DNA of 35,320 bases from contig DASZRO010000008.1 in the NCBI GenBank assembly GCA_035550055.1, forward strand, positions 1-35,320, written 5' to 3'. Under the pieces are notes generated by a model that did no database searches, was not told the DNA's origin, and worked only from the letters and a program-made list of their open reading frames with translations. The first letter of the stretch is position 1, and each line of letters opens with the position of its first letter. A program made the position numbers and the translations under genes. This DNA is from Mycobacteriales bacterium. Its GTDB lineage: Bacteria; Actinomycetota; Actinomycetes; JAFAQI01. Positions 1 through 7,798 of this stretch are shown piece by piece.

Positions 1-939
1 AGCCTGGGCCACCGGGGACGCGAGAGCGCCGACCTGGTGGTGATGGCCGCGTCGGCGATCGAGACCGCCCGGCTCGCCCACCTCTCGCACTTCCCGGACC
101 CGCACGACCGGCTCGGGCGCGACCTGATGTTCCACAACTTCATGGACGGCTTCGGGATCTTCCTCGACCGTCGCATGCACGCCTACCGAGGCCGCTCGAC
201 GACGAAGTGCATGGAGGACTTCGCCGATCCCGACTTCCCCGGCGCGCGCGTGTTCGCGAAGACGATGGGCCTGCCCTACTTCCGGGGCGGGATCTGCGAG
301 ATCGGCGGTAGCCAGGACGTCATCGCCGAAGCGCAGATCTACCAGTTCCTCCTCGACGCGCTGAGTGCCGTTCCCGGCGGCGCGGTGAAGCCGTTCGGCA
401 CCAACTTCAAGACCTTGATGCGCGCCAGCCTGCTCCGTGACCGGTTGTCCGGCATCTCCCACGTCGCCGAGGACCTGCCCTACGCGACGAACCGGGTCGA
501 CCTCGACCGCAAGCGCAAGGACTTCCGCGGCGTACCGATCCCGCGGATCACCTACTCCCCCGGCAAGCACGAGCAGGCGGCCATCCTGTTCTACGTGCCG
601 GTCATGACCGCCGTCCTGAAGGCCGCGGGCGCGGCGACGGTGAGCGCCGCGGTCCCGGAGTCGCTCGCCGACAGCCTGACCGGCACCGCGATTCCCCACG
701 GCGCGCACATCATGGGCGGGATGCGGATGGGCAAGAACCCGAAGACGTCGGTCACCGACGCGACCGGCATGGTCCGCGGGCTGGACAACGTCTTCGTGGC
801 CGACGGCTCGGTCTTCCCGAGCAGTGGAGCGCAGAACCCGACCCTGACCATCATGGCGACCGCTCTGCGCAACGCGACCAAGAACTTCGGCCACGGGCAC
901 GCCCACCTCGGCCGCGACCACGAGGAGGGCGCACCCTGA
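1..939 (+). CDS. GMC family oxidoreductase, C-terminal part (5' end outside window)
   Basis: This is a flavin-dependent alcohol oxidase or dehydrogenase of the glucose-methanol-choline family. The frame is open from base 1, so the N-terminal FAD-binding half lies upstream; 312 residues are visible. An early segment VMAASAIETARL resembles the GMC signature just after the FAD-binding region. Near the end, HGAHIMGGMRMG carries the probable catalytic His, GLDNVFVADGSVFP is the C-terminal FAD contact, and QNPTLTIMATA supplies the partner Asn. All are typical of the GMC C-terminal domain. The TGA stop overlaps the ATG of the next gene, a zinc alcohol dehydrogenase, so the two are probably translationally coupled and act on the same or successive alcohol groups. 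The substrate cannot be read from this part. A GTG at 37 is only the first possible start inside the window, not the real one. Confidence 0.9.
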   Translation, partial: SLGHRGRESADLVVMAASAIETARLAHLSHFPDPHDRLGRDLMFHNFMDGFGIFLDRRMHAYRGRSTTKCMEDFADPDFPGARVFAKTMGLPYFRGGICEIGGSQDVIAEAQIYQFLLDALSAVPGGAVKPFGTNFKTLMRASLLRDRLSGISHVAEDLPYATNRVDLDRKRKDFRGVPIPRITYSPGKHEQAAILFYVPVMTAVLKAAGAATVSAAVPESLADSLTGTAIPHGAHIMGGMRMGKNPKTSVTDATGMVRGLDNVFVADGSVFPSSGAQNPTLTIMATALRNATKNFGHGHAHLGRDHEEGAP

Positions 940-2159
940 TGCGCGGACTGATCTTCGGGGTGAGCACCACCCCGGGGGACCCGCTCCCCGACGACGCGCT
1001 GCCGGCCGAGAAGGCGCTCGCGACGGTGCCGATGGACCTGCGCGAGATCCCGGACCCGGCGCTGCCTGCGGACGACTGGGTGATCCTGGAGACCAAGATG
1101 TGCGGGATCTGCGGATCCGACGCCAAGCAGGTCTTCATGGACGGCGACGGCGACAACGCCATGACCTCGCTGATCAGCTTCCCGCAGGTCCTGGGCCATG
1201 AGGTGATCGGCGAGATCGTCGAGGCCGGCGCAGCATCCGGGCGCCGGGTCGGCGAGCGCGTCGTACTCAACCCGTGGCTGTCCTGCGGACCGCGCGGCAT
1301 CTCCCCGCTCTGCCCGTCCTGCCAGGCGGGCGAGTTCAACCTCTGCCACCACTTCACGGAAGGCCATCTCGCCCCGGGCATCCACACCGGCAACTCCTCG
1401 ACCGCGAGCGGCGGCTTCGCCGAGCTCGTCCCCGCGCACACGTCGATGGCCATCCCGTGCCCCGACGGCGTGCCGGACGAGGTGGCCGTGCTCGCCGACC
1501 CCTTCTCGGTCGCGCTGCACTCCGTGCTGCGCAATCCCCCACAGGCCGGCGGCAAGGCGCTGGTGTACGGCATCGGCGCGCTCGGCCTGTCGACCCTCGC
1601 CGTGCTGGCCAAGCTGCACCCCGACGTCGAGGTCGGCGCGGTCGTGAAATGGCAGCACCAGGCCGACGCCGCGGCCCGTCACGGGGCGAAGGCGTTCTTC
1701 CACGACCCGAGCTCGGCCTTGGTCGACGCGGTCGCCGACTGGTCGCAGGGCACCCTCTATCACCCGTGGGAAGGTCTGCCGATGACCTTCCCGGGTGGGG
1801 TCGACATCGTGTACGACACGGTCGCGGCGCCGTCGACGATGGAGGTCGCGGTCCGCGTGCTGCGGGCCCGTGGCCGGCTGGTGATGACCGGGGTGAGCCA
1901 GGCCGGCCGGTTCGAGTGGAGCCCGTGGTACTTCAAGGAGCTCAACCTGATCGGGTCCAACGCGTTCGGGGTCGAGGAGATCGGCGGCGTCCGCAAGCAC
2001 GCCATCGCGCACTACCTCGACTGGGCCGCGACCGGCGGGATCGACGTGAGCGACATGCTCACGCACACCTTCCGGCTCGACACCTGGCGCGACGCGTTCG
2101 GCGCGAACGCCCGGCAGGGCGAGACCGGCACGATCAAGGTGGCGTTCGACTACCGATGA
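939..2159 (+). CDS. zinc-binding alcohol dehydrogenase (MDR family) with altered structural-zinc loop
   Basis: A medium-chain NAD(P)-dependent alcohol dehydrogenase of 406 residues. A GroES-like domain carries catalytic-zinc ligands in CGICGSD (Cys58) and GHE (His87, Glu88). A Rossmann fold follows, with YGIGALG as the nucleotide-binding glycine motif. The structural-zinc lobe is unusual: the four Cys (116, 125, 128, 136) are present, but six extra residues separate the first two compared with the usual C-x2-C-x2-C-x7-C spacing. The ATG at 939 overlaps the stop of the GMC oxidoreductase, and the next alcohol dehydrogenase starts 19 bases after this stop. With two dehydrogenases and a GMC enzyme in a row, stepwise oxidation of a polyol or hydroxylated substrate is the likely role. 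The family is certain; the substrate is unknown. Confidence 0.9.
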   Translation: MRGLIFGVSTTPGDPLPDDALPAEKALATVPMDLREIPDPALPADDWVILETKMCGICGSDAKQVFMDGDGDNAMTSLISFPQVLGHEVIGEIVEAGAASGRRVGERVVLNPWLSCGPRGISPLCPSCQAGEFNLCHHFTEGHLAPGIHTGNSSTASGGFAELVPAHTSMAIPCPDGVPDEVAVLADPFSVALHSVLRNPPQAGGKALVYGIGALGLSTLAVLAKLHPDVEVGAVVKWQHQADAAARHGAKAFFHDPSSALVDAVADWSQGTLYHPWEGLPMTFPGGVDIVYDTVAAPSTMEVAVRVLRARGRLVMTGVSQAGRFEWSPWYFKELNLIGSNAFGVEEIGGVRKHAIAHYLDWAATGGIDVSDMLTHTFRLDTWRDAFGANARQGETGTIKVAFDYR

Positions 2160-2178
2160 GCCGACACCGGGAAGTGGC

Positions 2179-3219
2179 ATGAGGGCGGCCGTGATCGAAG
2201 GGCCCGGGCGGCTGGCCGTCCGGGACGTCGACCGTGCCGAGCCGGGACCGGGCGAGGTGCTGGTCCAGGTCGAGTACTGCGGGATCTGCGGCACCGACCT
2301 GCACGGCGCGCTGGAGGGCTGGATGCCACCCGGCACGATCCCCGGACACGAGTGGTCGGGCCGGATCGCGGCGACCGGGCCGGACGTCACGGACTGGTCG
2401 GTCGGCGATCTCGTCGTCGGCGGCCCGCCGTGGTGCGGCGAGTGCGAGTGGTGCCGTGCCGGCCGGCCGGCGCTGTGCGTGGCCGACCCGATGCGCGGCG
2501 ACAGCGTGAACCACGCCGGATCCGACGTCGGCGGCGCGTTCGCGGAGTTCCATCTCGCAACCGCACGCTCGCTGCACGCCGTACCGGAAGGCCTCGACCT
2601 ACGCGTCGCCGCGCTGTCCGAGCCGCTGGCGGTCGCCCTGCACGGGATCACGGCGGCGAGGCTGCCGGACGGTCCCAAGGGCCTGCGGATCCTGGTCAGC
2701 GGCGGCGGCCCGCTTGGCCAGCTGGTCGCGGCGGCGCTGCTCGCTGACGGCGCGGACGAGGTCACGGTGAGCGAGCCGGCCGCGTCCCGACGCGACCGGG
2801 CGAAGGCGATCGGCGCCCACCACGTCGTCGCACCCGACCAGCTGCCCGCCGTACCCGAGATGCCGACCCAGGCGCACCAGGACGGGTACGACGTCGTCAT
2901 CGAGACCTCGGGAGTGGCGGCCGCGATCACCACGGGTCTCGGCCTGCTGCGCCCGACCGGGACCTTGGTGCTGCTCGGGACCGGTGCGATGAGCGTGCGG
3001 CTCGACGCGATCCGTATCCTGCTCAACGAGCTCGTCGTGACCGGCGCCTACTGCTACGACGCAGGCGGCATAGACGCCGCATTGGCGCTGCTCGCGTCGG
3101 GAAGGCTTCCGACGCAGGCCCTCGTGTGTCCCGACGACGTCGGGCTGGACGACCTGCTGAACACGATGCGCCGGTTACAAGCCGGCGAGATCCCGACGAA
3201 AGCGTTGGTGCGGCCATGA
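2179..3219 (+). CDS. zinc-binding alcohol dehydrogenase (MDR family), second copy
   Basis: A 346-residue medium-chain dehydrogenase/reductase, probably acting on a secondary alcohol or polyol with NAD(P). The catalytic-zinc site is CGICGTD (Cys37) with GHE (His57, Glu58). The structural-zinc lobe is complete, with Cys86, 89, 92 and 100 in the standard C-x2-C-x2-C-x7-C spacing, unlike the preceding paralogue. SGGGPLG is the Rossmann glycine motif. It resembles threonine/butanediol/sorbitol dehydrogenases in length and layout, but nothing visible decides the substrate. The TGA at 3217 overlaps the ATG of the VOC gene, and the previous gene ends 19 bases upstream, so it sits inside one transcription unit. 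It is not a recent duplicate of its neighbour: the two differ in length, N-terminus and metal lobe. Confidence 0.9.
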   Translation: MRAAVIEGPGRLAVRDVDRAEPGPGEVLVQVEYCGICGTDLHGALEGWMPPGTIPGHEWSGRIAATGPDVTDWSVGDLVVGGPPWCGECEWCRAGRPALCVADPMRGDSVNHAGSDVGGAFAEFHLATARSLHAVPEGLDLRVAALSEPLAVALHGITAARLPDGPKGLRILVSGGGPLGQLVAAALLADGADEVTVSEPAASRRDRAKAIGAHHVVAPDQLPAVPEMPTQAHQDGYDVVIETSGVAAAITTGLGLLRPTGTLVLLGTGAMSVRLDAIRILLNELVVTGAYCYDAGGIDAALALLASGRLPTQALVCPDDVGLDDLLNTMRRLQAGEIPTKALVRP

Positions 3220-3665
3220 CCGAGGCGAAGACGAAGGACCATCCGCGGTTCAACCACGTCGCGATGACCGTGCCGGCCGACCTGCTCGACGAGGCGGGCC
3301 GCAAGGCGATCCTCGACTTCTACGGAGAGGTGTTCGGCTGGCAGGAGCTGCCAACCGAGACGATCGACCGCAAGCGCCTGGTGATGATGGCGTACGAGTT
3401 CGGGCAGTTCGTCTTCATCGAAGCCGACGACAACCCGATGACCGCGACCACCGTCGACCACTACGGGATGTCGGTGTCCACCCTCGCCGAGCTCGAGGAG
3501 TTCTACGCCAGGGCCAAGGCCTACAGCGAGCGCGACCCCCGGACGGTGCTCGAGGAGAAGATGCTCGACGACTTCGGGGTCCTCGAGCTGCACGCCTTCT
3601 ACGTCCGGCACATCCTGCCGCTGAAGGTGGAAGTGCAGTACTTCGACTGGAAGCCGCAGCAGTGA
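3216..3665 (+). CDS. VOC-superfamily protein (glyoxalase/dioxygenase fold)
   Basis: A 149-residue protein of the vicinal oxygen chelate superfamily. The N-terminal strand RFNHVAMTV with His14, the middle HYGMSV with His82, and the final EVQYFDW with Glu139 are the positions at which VOC proteins hold their divalent metal. The sequence could therefore be a metal-dependent dioxygenase, isomerase or lyase subunit. The ATG at 3216 overlaps the stop of the alcohol dehydrogenase (ATGA), and this start gives the normal VOC N-terminus; the frame is open further upstream but reads as unrelated sequence. Its own stop overlaps the GTG of the TetR gene. The exact reaction is unknown; position suggests it processes an intermediate of the alcohol-oxidation pathway encoded around it. 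Confidence 0.8.
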   Translation: MTEAKTKDHPRFNHVAMTVPADLLDEAGRKAILDFYGEVFGWQELPTETIDRKRLVMMAYEFGQFVFIEADDNPMTATTVDHYGMSVSTLAELEEFYARAKAYSERDPRTVLEEKMLDDFGVLELHAFYVRHILPLKVEVQYFDWKPQQ

Positions 3666-4375
3666 GCCGCTCCCCGTCCAGGCCGACCTCCGCCGCAGCG
3701 CGCGGCGGTGCCCCGGCCCAGGAGCGCGAGCTCCGGGCGCAGGGGCGCAAGACCATGCAGCGGCTGCTCGCCGCGGGCCGGTCGGTGTTCGAGGCGCAGG
3801 GCCTGCACAACGCCCGGGTCGACGACATCGTCAAGGCCGCGAAGACCTCCCACGGCACCTTCTACCTGTACTTCTCCAACAAGGAAGACCTGTTCAAGGC
3901 GCTCGCGCTCGACGCGGCAGCCGACATGGAGCGGCTCGCCGCCTCGCTCGGCCCGATCACCCCGGACGAGGAAGGCCGGGAGGCGATCCGGGAGTGGGTC
4001 ACCCAGTTCGTCGACACGTACGCCGCGCACGGCAGCGTGATCCGCGCCCAGACCGAGTGGGAGTTCTCCGACCGCGACCTCGGCAAGCGCGCACACGGCA
4101 CCCTCATCCAGATCTCGGGGGCGCTCGCCGCCCGGATCCACGAGGTCCGTCCGCTCGACGACCACGGCCTGGCCGAAGGGCTCGCCTGCCTGTCGATGCT
4201 GGAACGCTTCAACTACTTCCGGCAGTCGCACCAGGTGGAGGTGTCGCGCGAGGACGCGATCGACACGCTGACCCGTGCGGTGTTCGAGGGCTTCTTCGTG
4301 CCCGACCGCGGTATCGCGCGGCGCCGCGCCCGGACCGTCACCTCGCGGCCGCGCCGGGTCCGCAAAGCCGGCTGA
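3662..4375 (+). CDS. TetR/AcrR family transcriptional regulator embedded in the catabolic operon
   Basis: A 237-residue TetR-type repressor. After a basic, low-complexity N-terminal extension (about residues 1-30) comes the usual DNA-binding domain: RVDDIVKAAKTSHGTFYLYF (about residues 52-71) is the helix-turn-helix with the characteristic T.YxYF motif, then NKEDLF. The remainder is the helical ligand-binding domain. It starts at a GTG that overlaps the VOC stop by four bases and lies in the middle of a same-strand run of catabolic genes, so it probably controls that run in response to a pathway CoA ester or alcohol. There is no separate promoter region for it here; the operator would be upstream of the window or elsewhere. 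C-terminal residues are Arg/Lys-rich. Confidence 0.9.
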   Translation: MSRSPSRPTSAAARGGAPAQERELRAQGRKTMQRLLAAGRSVFEAQGLHNARVDDIVKAAKTSHGTFYLYFSNKEDLFKALALDAAADMERLAASLGPITPDEEGREAIREWVTQFVDTYAAHGSVIRAQTEWEFSDRDLGKRAHGTLIQISGALAARIHEVRPLDDHGLAEGLACLSMLERFNYFRQSHQVEVSREDAIDTLTRAVFEGFFVPDRGIARRRARTVTSRPRRVRKAG

Positions 4376-4400
4376 GCGGGCGTGGGCGAGAATATGCGGC

Positions 4401-5339
4401 ATGTCGGAGGCTGACGCCGCCGTCAGGGTGGAACCCGGCGGCCTGGCGCATGGACCGGACGAGCACGACGTCCCCAAGGGCGGCCGCAGCGGGTTCACCG
4501 TCATCGGCGGCCGGCAGGTCCACTACCTCGAGTGGGGGCCCGCGTCGGCCCCTGCCGTCCTCGCCATGCACGGCGGCGGGCAGACGGCGTACATGTTCGA
4601 AGACATCGGCTACACGCTGCGCGAGCGGTTGCACGTCATCGCGATCGACCTGCCCGGCCACGGTGAGTCCGGCTCGCTGACCGAGGAGGGCGTGTCCCGG
4701 CAGGCGTTCGCCGAGACGCTGCCGCCGCTGCTCGACGACTTCGGCGTGCGGCCCGTGGCGATCATCGGCGCCTCACTCGGCGGCATCATCGGGCTGACCC
4801 TCGCCGCGGCGCACCCCGAGCTGGTCTCGGCCCTCGTGATGATCGACGTCGGGCACAAGCTGGAGCCGGCCGGCGTACAGCGAATCATCGACTTCATGAC
4901 CAAGCACGAGTCGTTCGGGTCGTTGGAAGAGGCGGCCGCAGCGATCGCGGAGTACCTGCCGAACCGCAAGCCGTCGCCACCCGACCGGCTCAAGCGCAAC
5001 CTGCGGCAGCGCCCGGACGGCCGGTGGGTGTGGAAGCACAGCCTGGGCCGGATCAGCCGCGAGCGGCTTCGAGACGTCAACGTGAACTGGGAGAACGACA
5101 TCCTGATCGGCCTCGGCGAGGAGGCCGCGACCGTCACCGTCCCGGTCCTGGTCCTGCGGGGCGCATCGAGCGACGTGCTGTCCAGCGACGGCGCGAACGA
5201 GGTGACCTCGATCCTGCCCAACGCTCGCCTCGCGACGATCAGCTCGGCAGGTCACCTGGCGGCCGGCGACAACCCGGCGTCGACCGCCAACCTGATCAAG
5301 GACTTCTTCGACGAGGTCCTCCCCACCACAACCAACTAG
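4401..5339 (+). CDS. alpha/beta hydrolase
   Basis: A 312-residue serine hydrolase of the alpha/beta fold, cytoplasmic (no signal peptide). The oxyanion segment is MHGGGQ (about 56-61). The nucleophile elbow is GASLGG with Ser125; the likely acid is Asp258 in GASSDV and the base His285 in AGHLAAGD, giving a full triad. DLPGHGES is the typical strand after the oxyanion loop. The ATG at 4401 is preferred because the protein then begins shortly before the fold and 25 bases after the TetR stop; the frame is open upstream only inside the TetR gene. It may hydrolyse an ester, lactone or C-C bond in the pathway of its neighbours. Haloalkane dehalogenase or epoxide hydrolase activity is unlikely because the nucleophile is Ser, not Asp. 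Confidence 0.88.
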   Translation: MSEADAAVRVEPGGLAHGPDEHDVPKGGRSGFTVIGGRQVHYLEWGPASAPAVLAMHGGGQTAYMFEDIGYTLRERLHVIAIDLPGHGESGSLTEEGVSRQAFAETLPPLLDDFGVRPVAIIGASLGGIIGLTLAAAHPELVSALVMIDVGHKLEPAGVQRIIDFMTKHESFGSLEEAAAAIAEYLPNRKPSPPDRLKRNLRQRPDGRWVWKHSLGRISRERLRDVNVNWENDILIGLGEEAATVTVPVLVLRGASSDVLSSDGANEVTSILPNARLATISSAGHLAAGDNPASTANLIKDFFDEVLPTTTN

Positions 5340-5370
5340 CCGCAACAGCGCAAACGAAAGGTCACATGTC

Positions 5371-6279
5371 ATGGGTCTGCTCGACGGCAAGGTCGCCATC
5401 GTCACTGGCGCTGGCCGGGGTCTCGGGAGGGCCCACGCCCTGCTCCTCGCCTCGGAAGGCGCCCGGGTCGTGGTCAACGACCTCGGCGGCGAGTGGGACG
5501 GCCAGGGGACGGACAACCGTCCAGCCGCAGAGGTGGTCGAGGAGATCAAGGCGGCCGGTGGCGACGCGGTCGCCAACTACGACAGCTGCTCGAGCTTCAA
5601 GGCCGCCGAGAACCTGATCAGCCAGGCGGTCGACACCTTCGGCGGCCTCGACATCCTCGTCAACAACGCGGGCATCCTGCGCGACAAGATGAGCTACAAC
5701 ATGTCGGAGGAAGACTGGGACTCAGTCATCGACGTACACCTCAAGGGCCACTTCGCCACGACCCACTTCGCCGGCGCCTACTGGCGGTCGCGGTCCAAGG
5801 CCGGTGACGAGGTGTACGGCAGGGTCATCAACACCAGCAGCGAGTCCGGCCTGTTCGGCAACGCCGGCCAGATGAACTACGCCGCCGCGAAGGCGGGCAT
5901 CGTGGCAATGACCTGGGTGACGGCACGCGAGTACGCGAAGATCGGCGTGACGGCCAACGCGATCGCACCCCGCGCGCGTACCCGGATGACCGAGCTCACC
6001 TTCGCGGGCTTCGGCTCCACCGAGGAGGGCGCCTTCGACGCGTTCGCGCCGGAGAACGTCTCCCCCGTGATCGGCTGGCTGGCCAGCCCCGCAGCCGCCG
6101 ACGTGTCCGGCCAGGTGTTCGTCGTGTGGGGCAGCGAGGTGCAGGTCGCCCGCGGCTTCAGCCTCGGCGGCTCGATCGACGCAGGCGGCAAGGCGTGGAC
6201 GGTCGATGGCCTGATCGACGCGGCGCCCACGCTGTTCGCCAAGCACGACTCCGGCGTGCCGCCGTTCCAGCTGCTGTAG
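5371..6279 (+). CDS. short-chain dehydrogenase/reductase resembling the (3R)-hydroxyacyl-CoA dehydrogenase domain of MFE-2
   Basis: A 302-residue NAD(P)-dependent SDR. The cofactor motif TGAGRGLG lies at residues 12-19, NNAG at 98-101, and the catalytic Ser157-Tyr170-Lys174 are all present. The pattern VNDLGG after the second strand and the long C-terminal extension with AP..A resemble the dehydrogenase domain of peroxisomal multifunctional enzyme type 2 and the actinobacterial enzymes that oxidise 3-hydroxyacyl-CoA with bulky side chains. It starts at an ATG at 5371 preceded by AAAGG (5357-5361) as ribosome-binding site, 31 bases after the hydrolase. The acyl-CoA ligase begins 15 bases downstream, which supports a CoA-ester substrate. 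A simple alcohol dehydrogenase role cannot be excluded. Confidence 0.88.
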   Translation: MGLLDGKVAIVTGAGRGLGRAHALLLASEGARVVVNDLGGEWDGQGTDNRPAAEVVEEIKAAGGDAVANYDSCSSFKAAENLISQAVDTFGGLDILVNNAGILRDKMSYNMSEEDWDSVIDVHLKGHFATTHFAGAYWRSRSKAGDEVYGRVINTSSESGLFGNAGQMNYAAAKAGIVAMTWVTAREYAKIGVTANAIAPRARTRMTELTFAGFGSTEEGAFDAFAPENVSPVIGWLASPAAADVSGQVFVVWGSEVQVARGFSLGGSIDAGGKAWTVDGLIDAAPTLFAKHDSGVPPFQLL

Positions 6280-6294
6280 GACGCACCGCTTCAC

Positions 6295-7770
6295 ATGGCG
6301 CTGATTCCCGACCAGCTGCGCTGGGTCGCCGAACGCATCCCGGACGAGGCTGCGTTCGTCGTCGACGGCATCGGCTCCATCACCTACGGCGAGTGGCACG
6401 CGAACTCCTCGCGGCTGGCACACGGCTTGATCGACGCCGGGGTGACGGCCGGGGACCGCGTGGCGGTGGTGCTGCGGCCGGAGGACGGGCTCGCGTTCGT
6501 GCAGACCTACTCGGCGATCCACAAAGCTGGTGGCGTCGCCGTGCCGGTCAACGTCCGCATGGCGGCGAACCTCGTCGGAGGGGTGCTCGAGCACTGCGAA
6601 CCGGCCGTCACCATCGTCGCGCCCGAGCTGGCCCACCTCGCACCGCGCGGGGTGGGCTGGGAGAGCCTGCTCACCGACGACGCCGAGGACGTGCAGGTCG
6701 ATCGTGACCCCGACGACCTCGCGGAGATCCTCTACACGTCGGGCACCACTAGCGCGCCGAAGGGCGTGGCGATCCGGCACAGCAACTCCGCGATGATCAT
6801 CACCGCCGAGCCGGAGTGGACCGGGCGGCCGTGGCTGCACGCCTGCCCGATGTTCACCTTCTCCGGGATGACGTTCGTCTACCAGCCGATGCGCATGGGG
6901 ATGTACACGCTCTACCTGCCGAAGTTCGCCACCGCCGACTGGCTGCGGCTGATCGAGTCAGCCAAGCCGAAGTGCGTGTTCCTCGTCCCGGCGATGGTGG
7001 AGCTGCTGCTCGCCGATCCCGCCATGGCTAGCTCCGACTGGTCGAGCGTGGAGATGGTCTCGGTCGGCTCGGCCCCGATCGCCCCGGCGACCCTGCTCGC
7101 GCTGCAAGAGCTGGTCCCCGACGCGATGGTGACCAACTCGTACTCGATGACCGAGGCAGGGACGGCGTACTTCTTCATGCCGAAGGGCGAGCTCGTGAAG
7201 CGTCCCGGCTCGGTCGGGCTCGCGGTCCCGCCGGCCAAGGTGCGGATCGTGGACGACGAGGACGCCGAGGTCCCGGTCGGCGAGATCGGCAACGTGCAGG
7301 TGAAACCGGCCGGCAAGCTACGCGAGTACTACAAGGTGCCGGCCGAGGCGCAGGAGATGTTCCACCCGGACGGCTGGTTGCGCACCGGCGACCTCGGCAA
7401 GCTCGACGATGACGGCTACCTCTACATCGCGGGCCGGGCCAAGGACGTCATCATCCGCGGTGGGCTCAACATCCACGCCACCGACGTGGAGTCCGCGCTC
7501 TACGAGCACCCGGGCGTGCGCGAGGCGGCCGTCGTGGGCGTCGAGCACCCAGTCCTCGGCGAGGACGTGGTCGGCTTCGTCGTACTCACCGAACCGGGCG
7601 CCGCGACGGTCGAGGACCTGGTCGCGTGGTGCCGGCAGCGGGTCGCCGACTACGCCGCGCCGCGGCGGATCTACCTGGTCGAGGAGTTCCCGAGGAACGC
7701 GACGGGCAAGGTCCTCAAGCGTGAGCTCCAGCACCACCCCCTGCTGAAGACCCCACCCTCCGCTCGATAA
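6295..7770 (+). CDS. acyl-CoA synthetase (AMP-forming, ANL superfamily)
   Basis: A 491-residue ligase that would activate a carboxylic acid with ATP and CoA through an acyl-adenylate. The phosphate-binding loop YTSGTTSAPKG is at 147-157, the A5-like motif NSYSMTEAG is in mid-protein, the hinge region reads GWLRTGDLGKLDDDGYLYIAGRAKD, and the catalytic C-terminal lysine is Lys472 in NATGKVLKREL. Length is somewhat short for long-chain FadD proteins and fits a stand-alone medium-chain, aromatic or steroid/terpenoid-acid ligase. There is no carrier or condensation domain, so it is not an NRPS module. It is the last gene of the leftmost operon, ending 28 bases from the convergent acyl-CoA dehydrogenase. 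It links the oxidising enzymes upstream to the beta-oxidation genes that follow. Confidence 0.92.
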   Translation: MALIPDQLRWVAERIPDEAAFVVDGIGSITYGEWHANSSRLAHGLIDAGVTAGDRVAVVLRPEDGLAFVQTYSAIHKAGGVAVPVNVRMAANLVGGVLEHCEPAVTIVAPELAHLAPRGVGWESLLTDDAEDVQVDRDPDDLAEILYTSGTTSAPKGVAIRHSNSAMIITAEPEWTGRPWLHACPMFTFSGMTFVYQPMRMGMYTLYLPKFATADWLRLIESAKPKCVFLVPAMVELLLADPAMASSDWSSVEMVSVGSAPIAPATLLALQELVPDAMVTNSYSMTEAGTAYFFMPKGELVKRPGSVGLAVPPAKVRIVDDEDAEVPVGEIGNVQVKPAGKLREYYKVPAEAQEMFHPDGWLRTGDLGKLDDDGYLYIAGRAKDVIIRGGLNIHATDVESALYEHPGVREAAVVGVEHPVLGEDVVGFVVLTEPGAATVEDLVAWCRQRVADYAAPRRIYLVEEFPRNATGKVLKRELQHHPLLKTPPSAR

Positions 7771-7798
7771 CGACACCTACCCGTCGGGCGCTGCGCTG

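Noticed and set aside
1-939. GMC enzyme as cholesterol oxidase
   Set aside because: Only the C-terminal part is visible and it shows general GMC motifs; no steroid-specific feature can be seen.
591-3026. Very long minus-strand open frame (over 800 codons) across the oxidoreductase genes
   Set aside because: It is antisense to three clear enzyme genes, rich in Arg, Pro and Ser, and without recognisable motifs; long shadow frames are normal at this GC content.
6295-7770. AMP-binding protein as part of a non-ribosomal peptide cluster
   Set aside because: No condensation, carrier or thioesterase domain is nearby; neighbours are CoA-ester catabolic genes.
7771-7798. Terminator between the ligase and the FadE gene
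   Set aside because: The 28-base gap has no convincing stem followed by a T-run.
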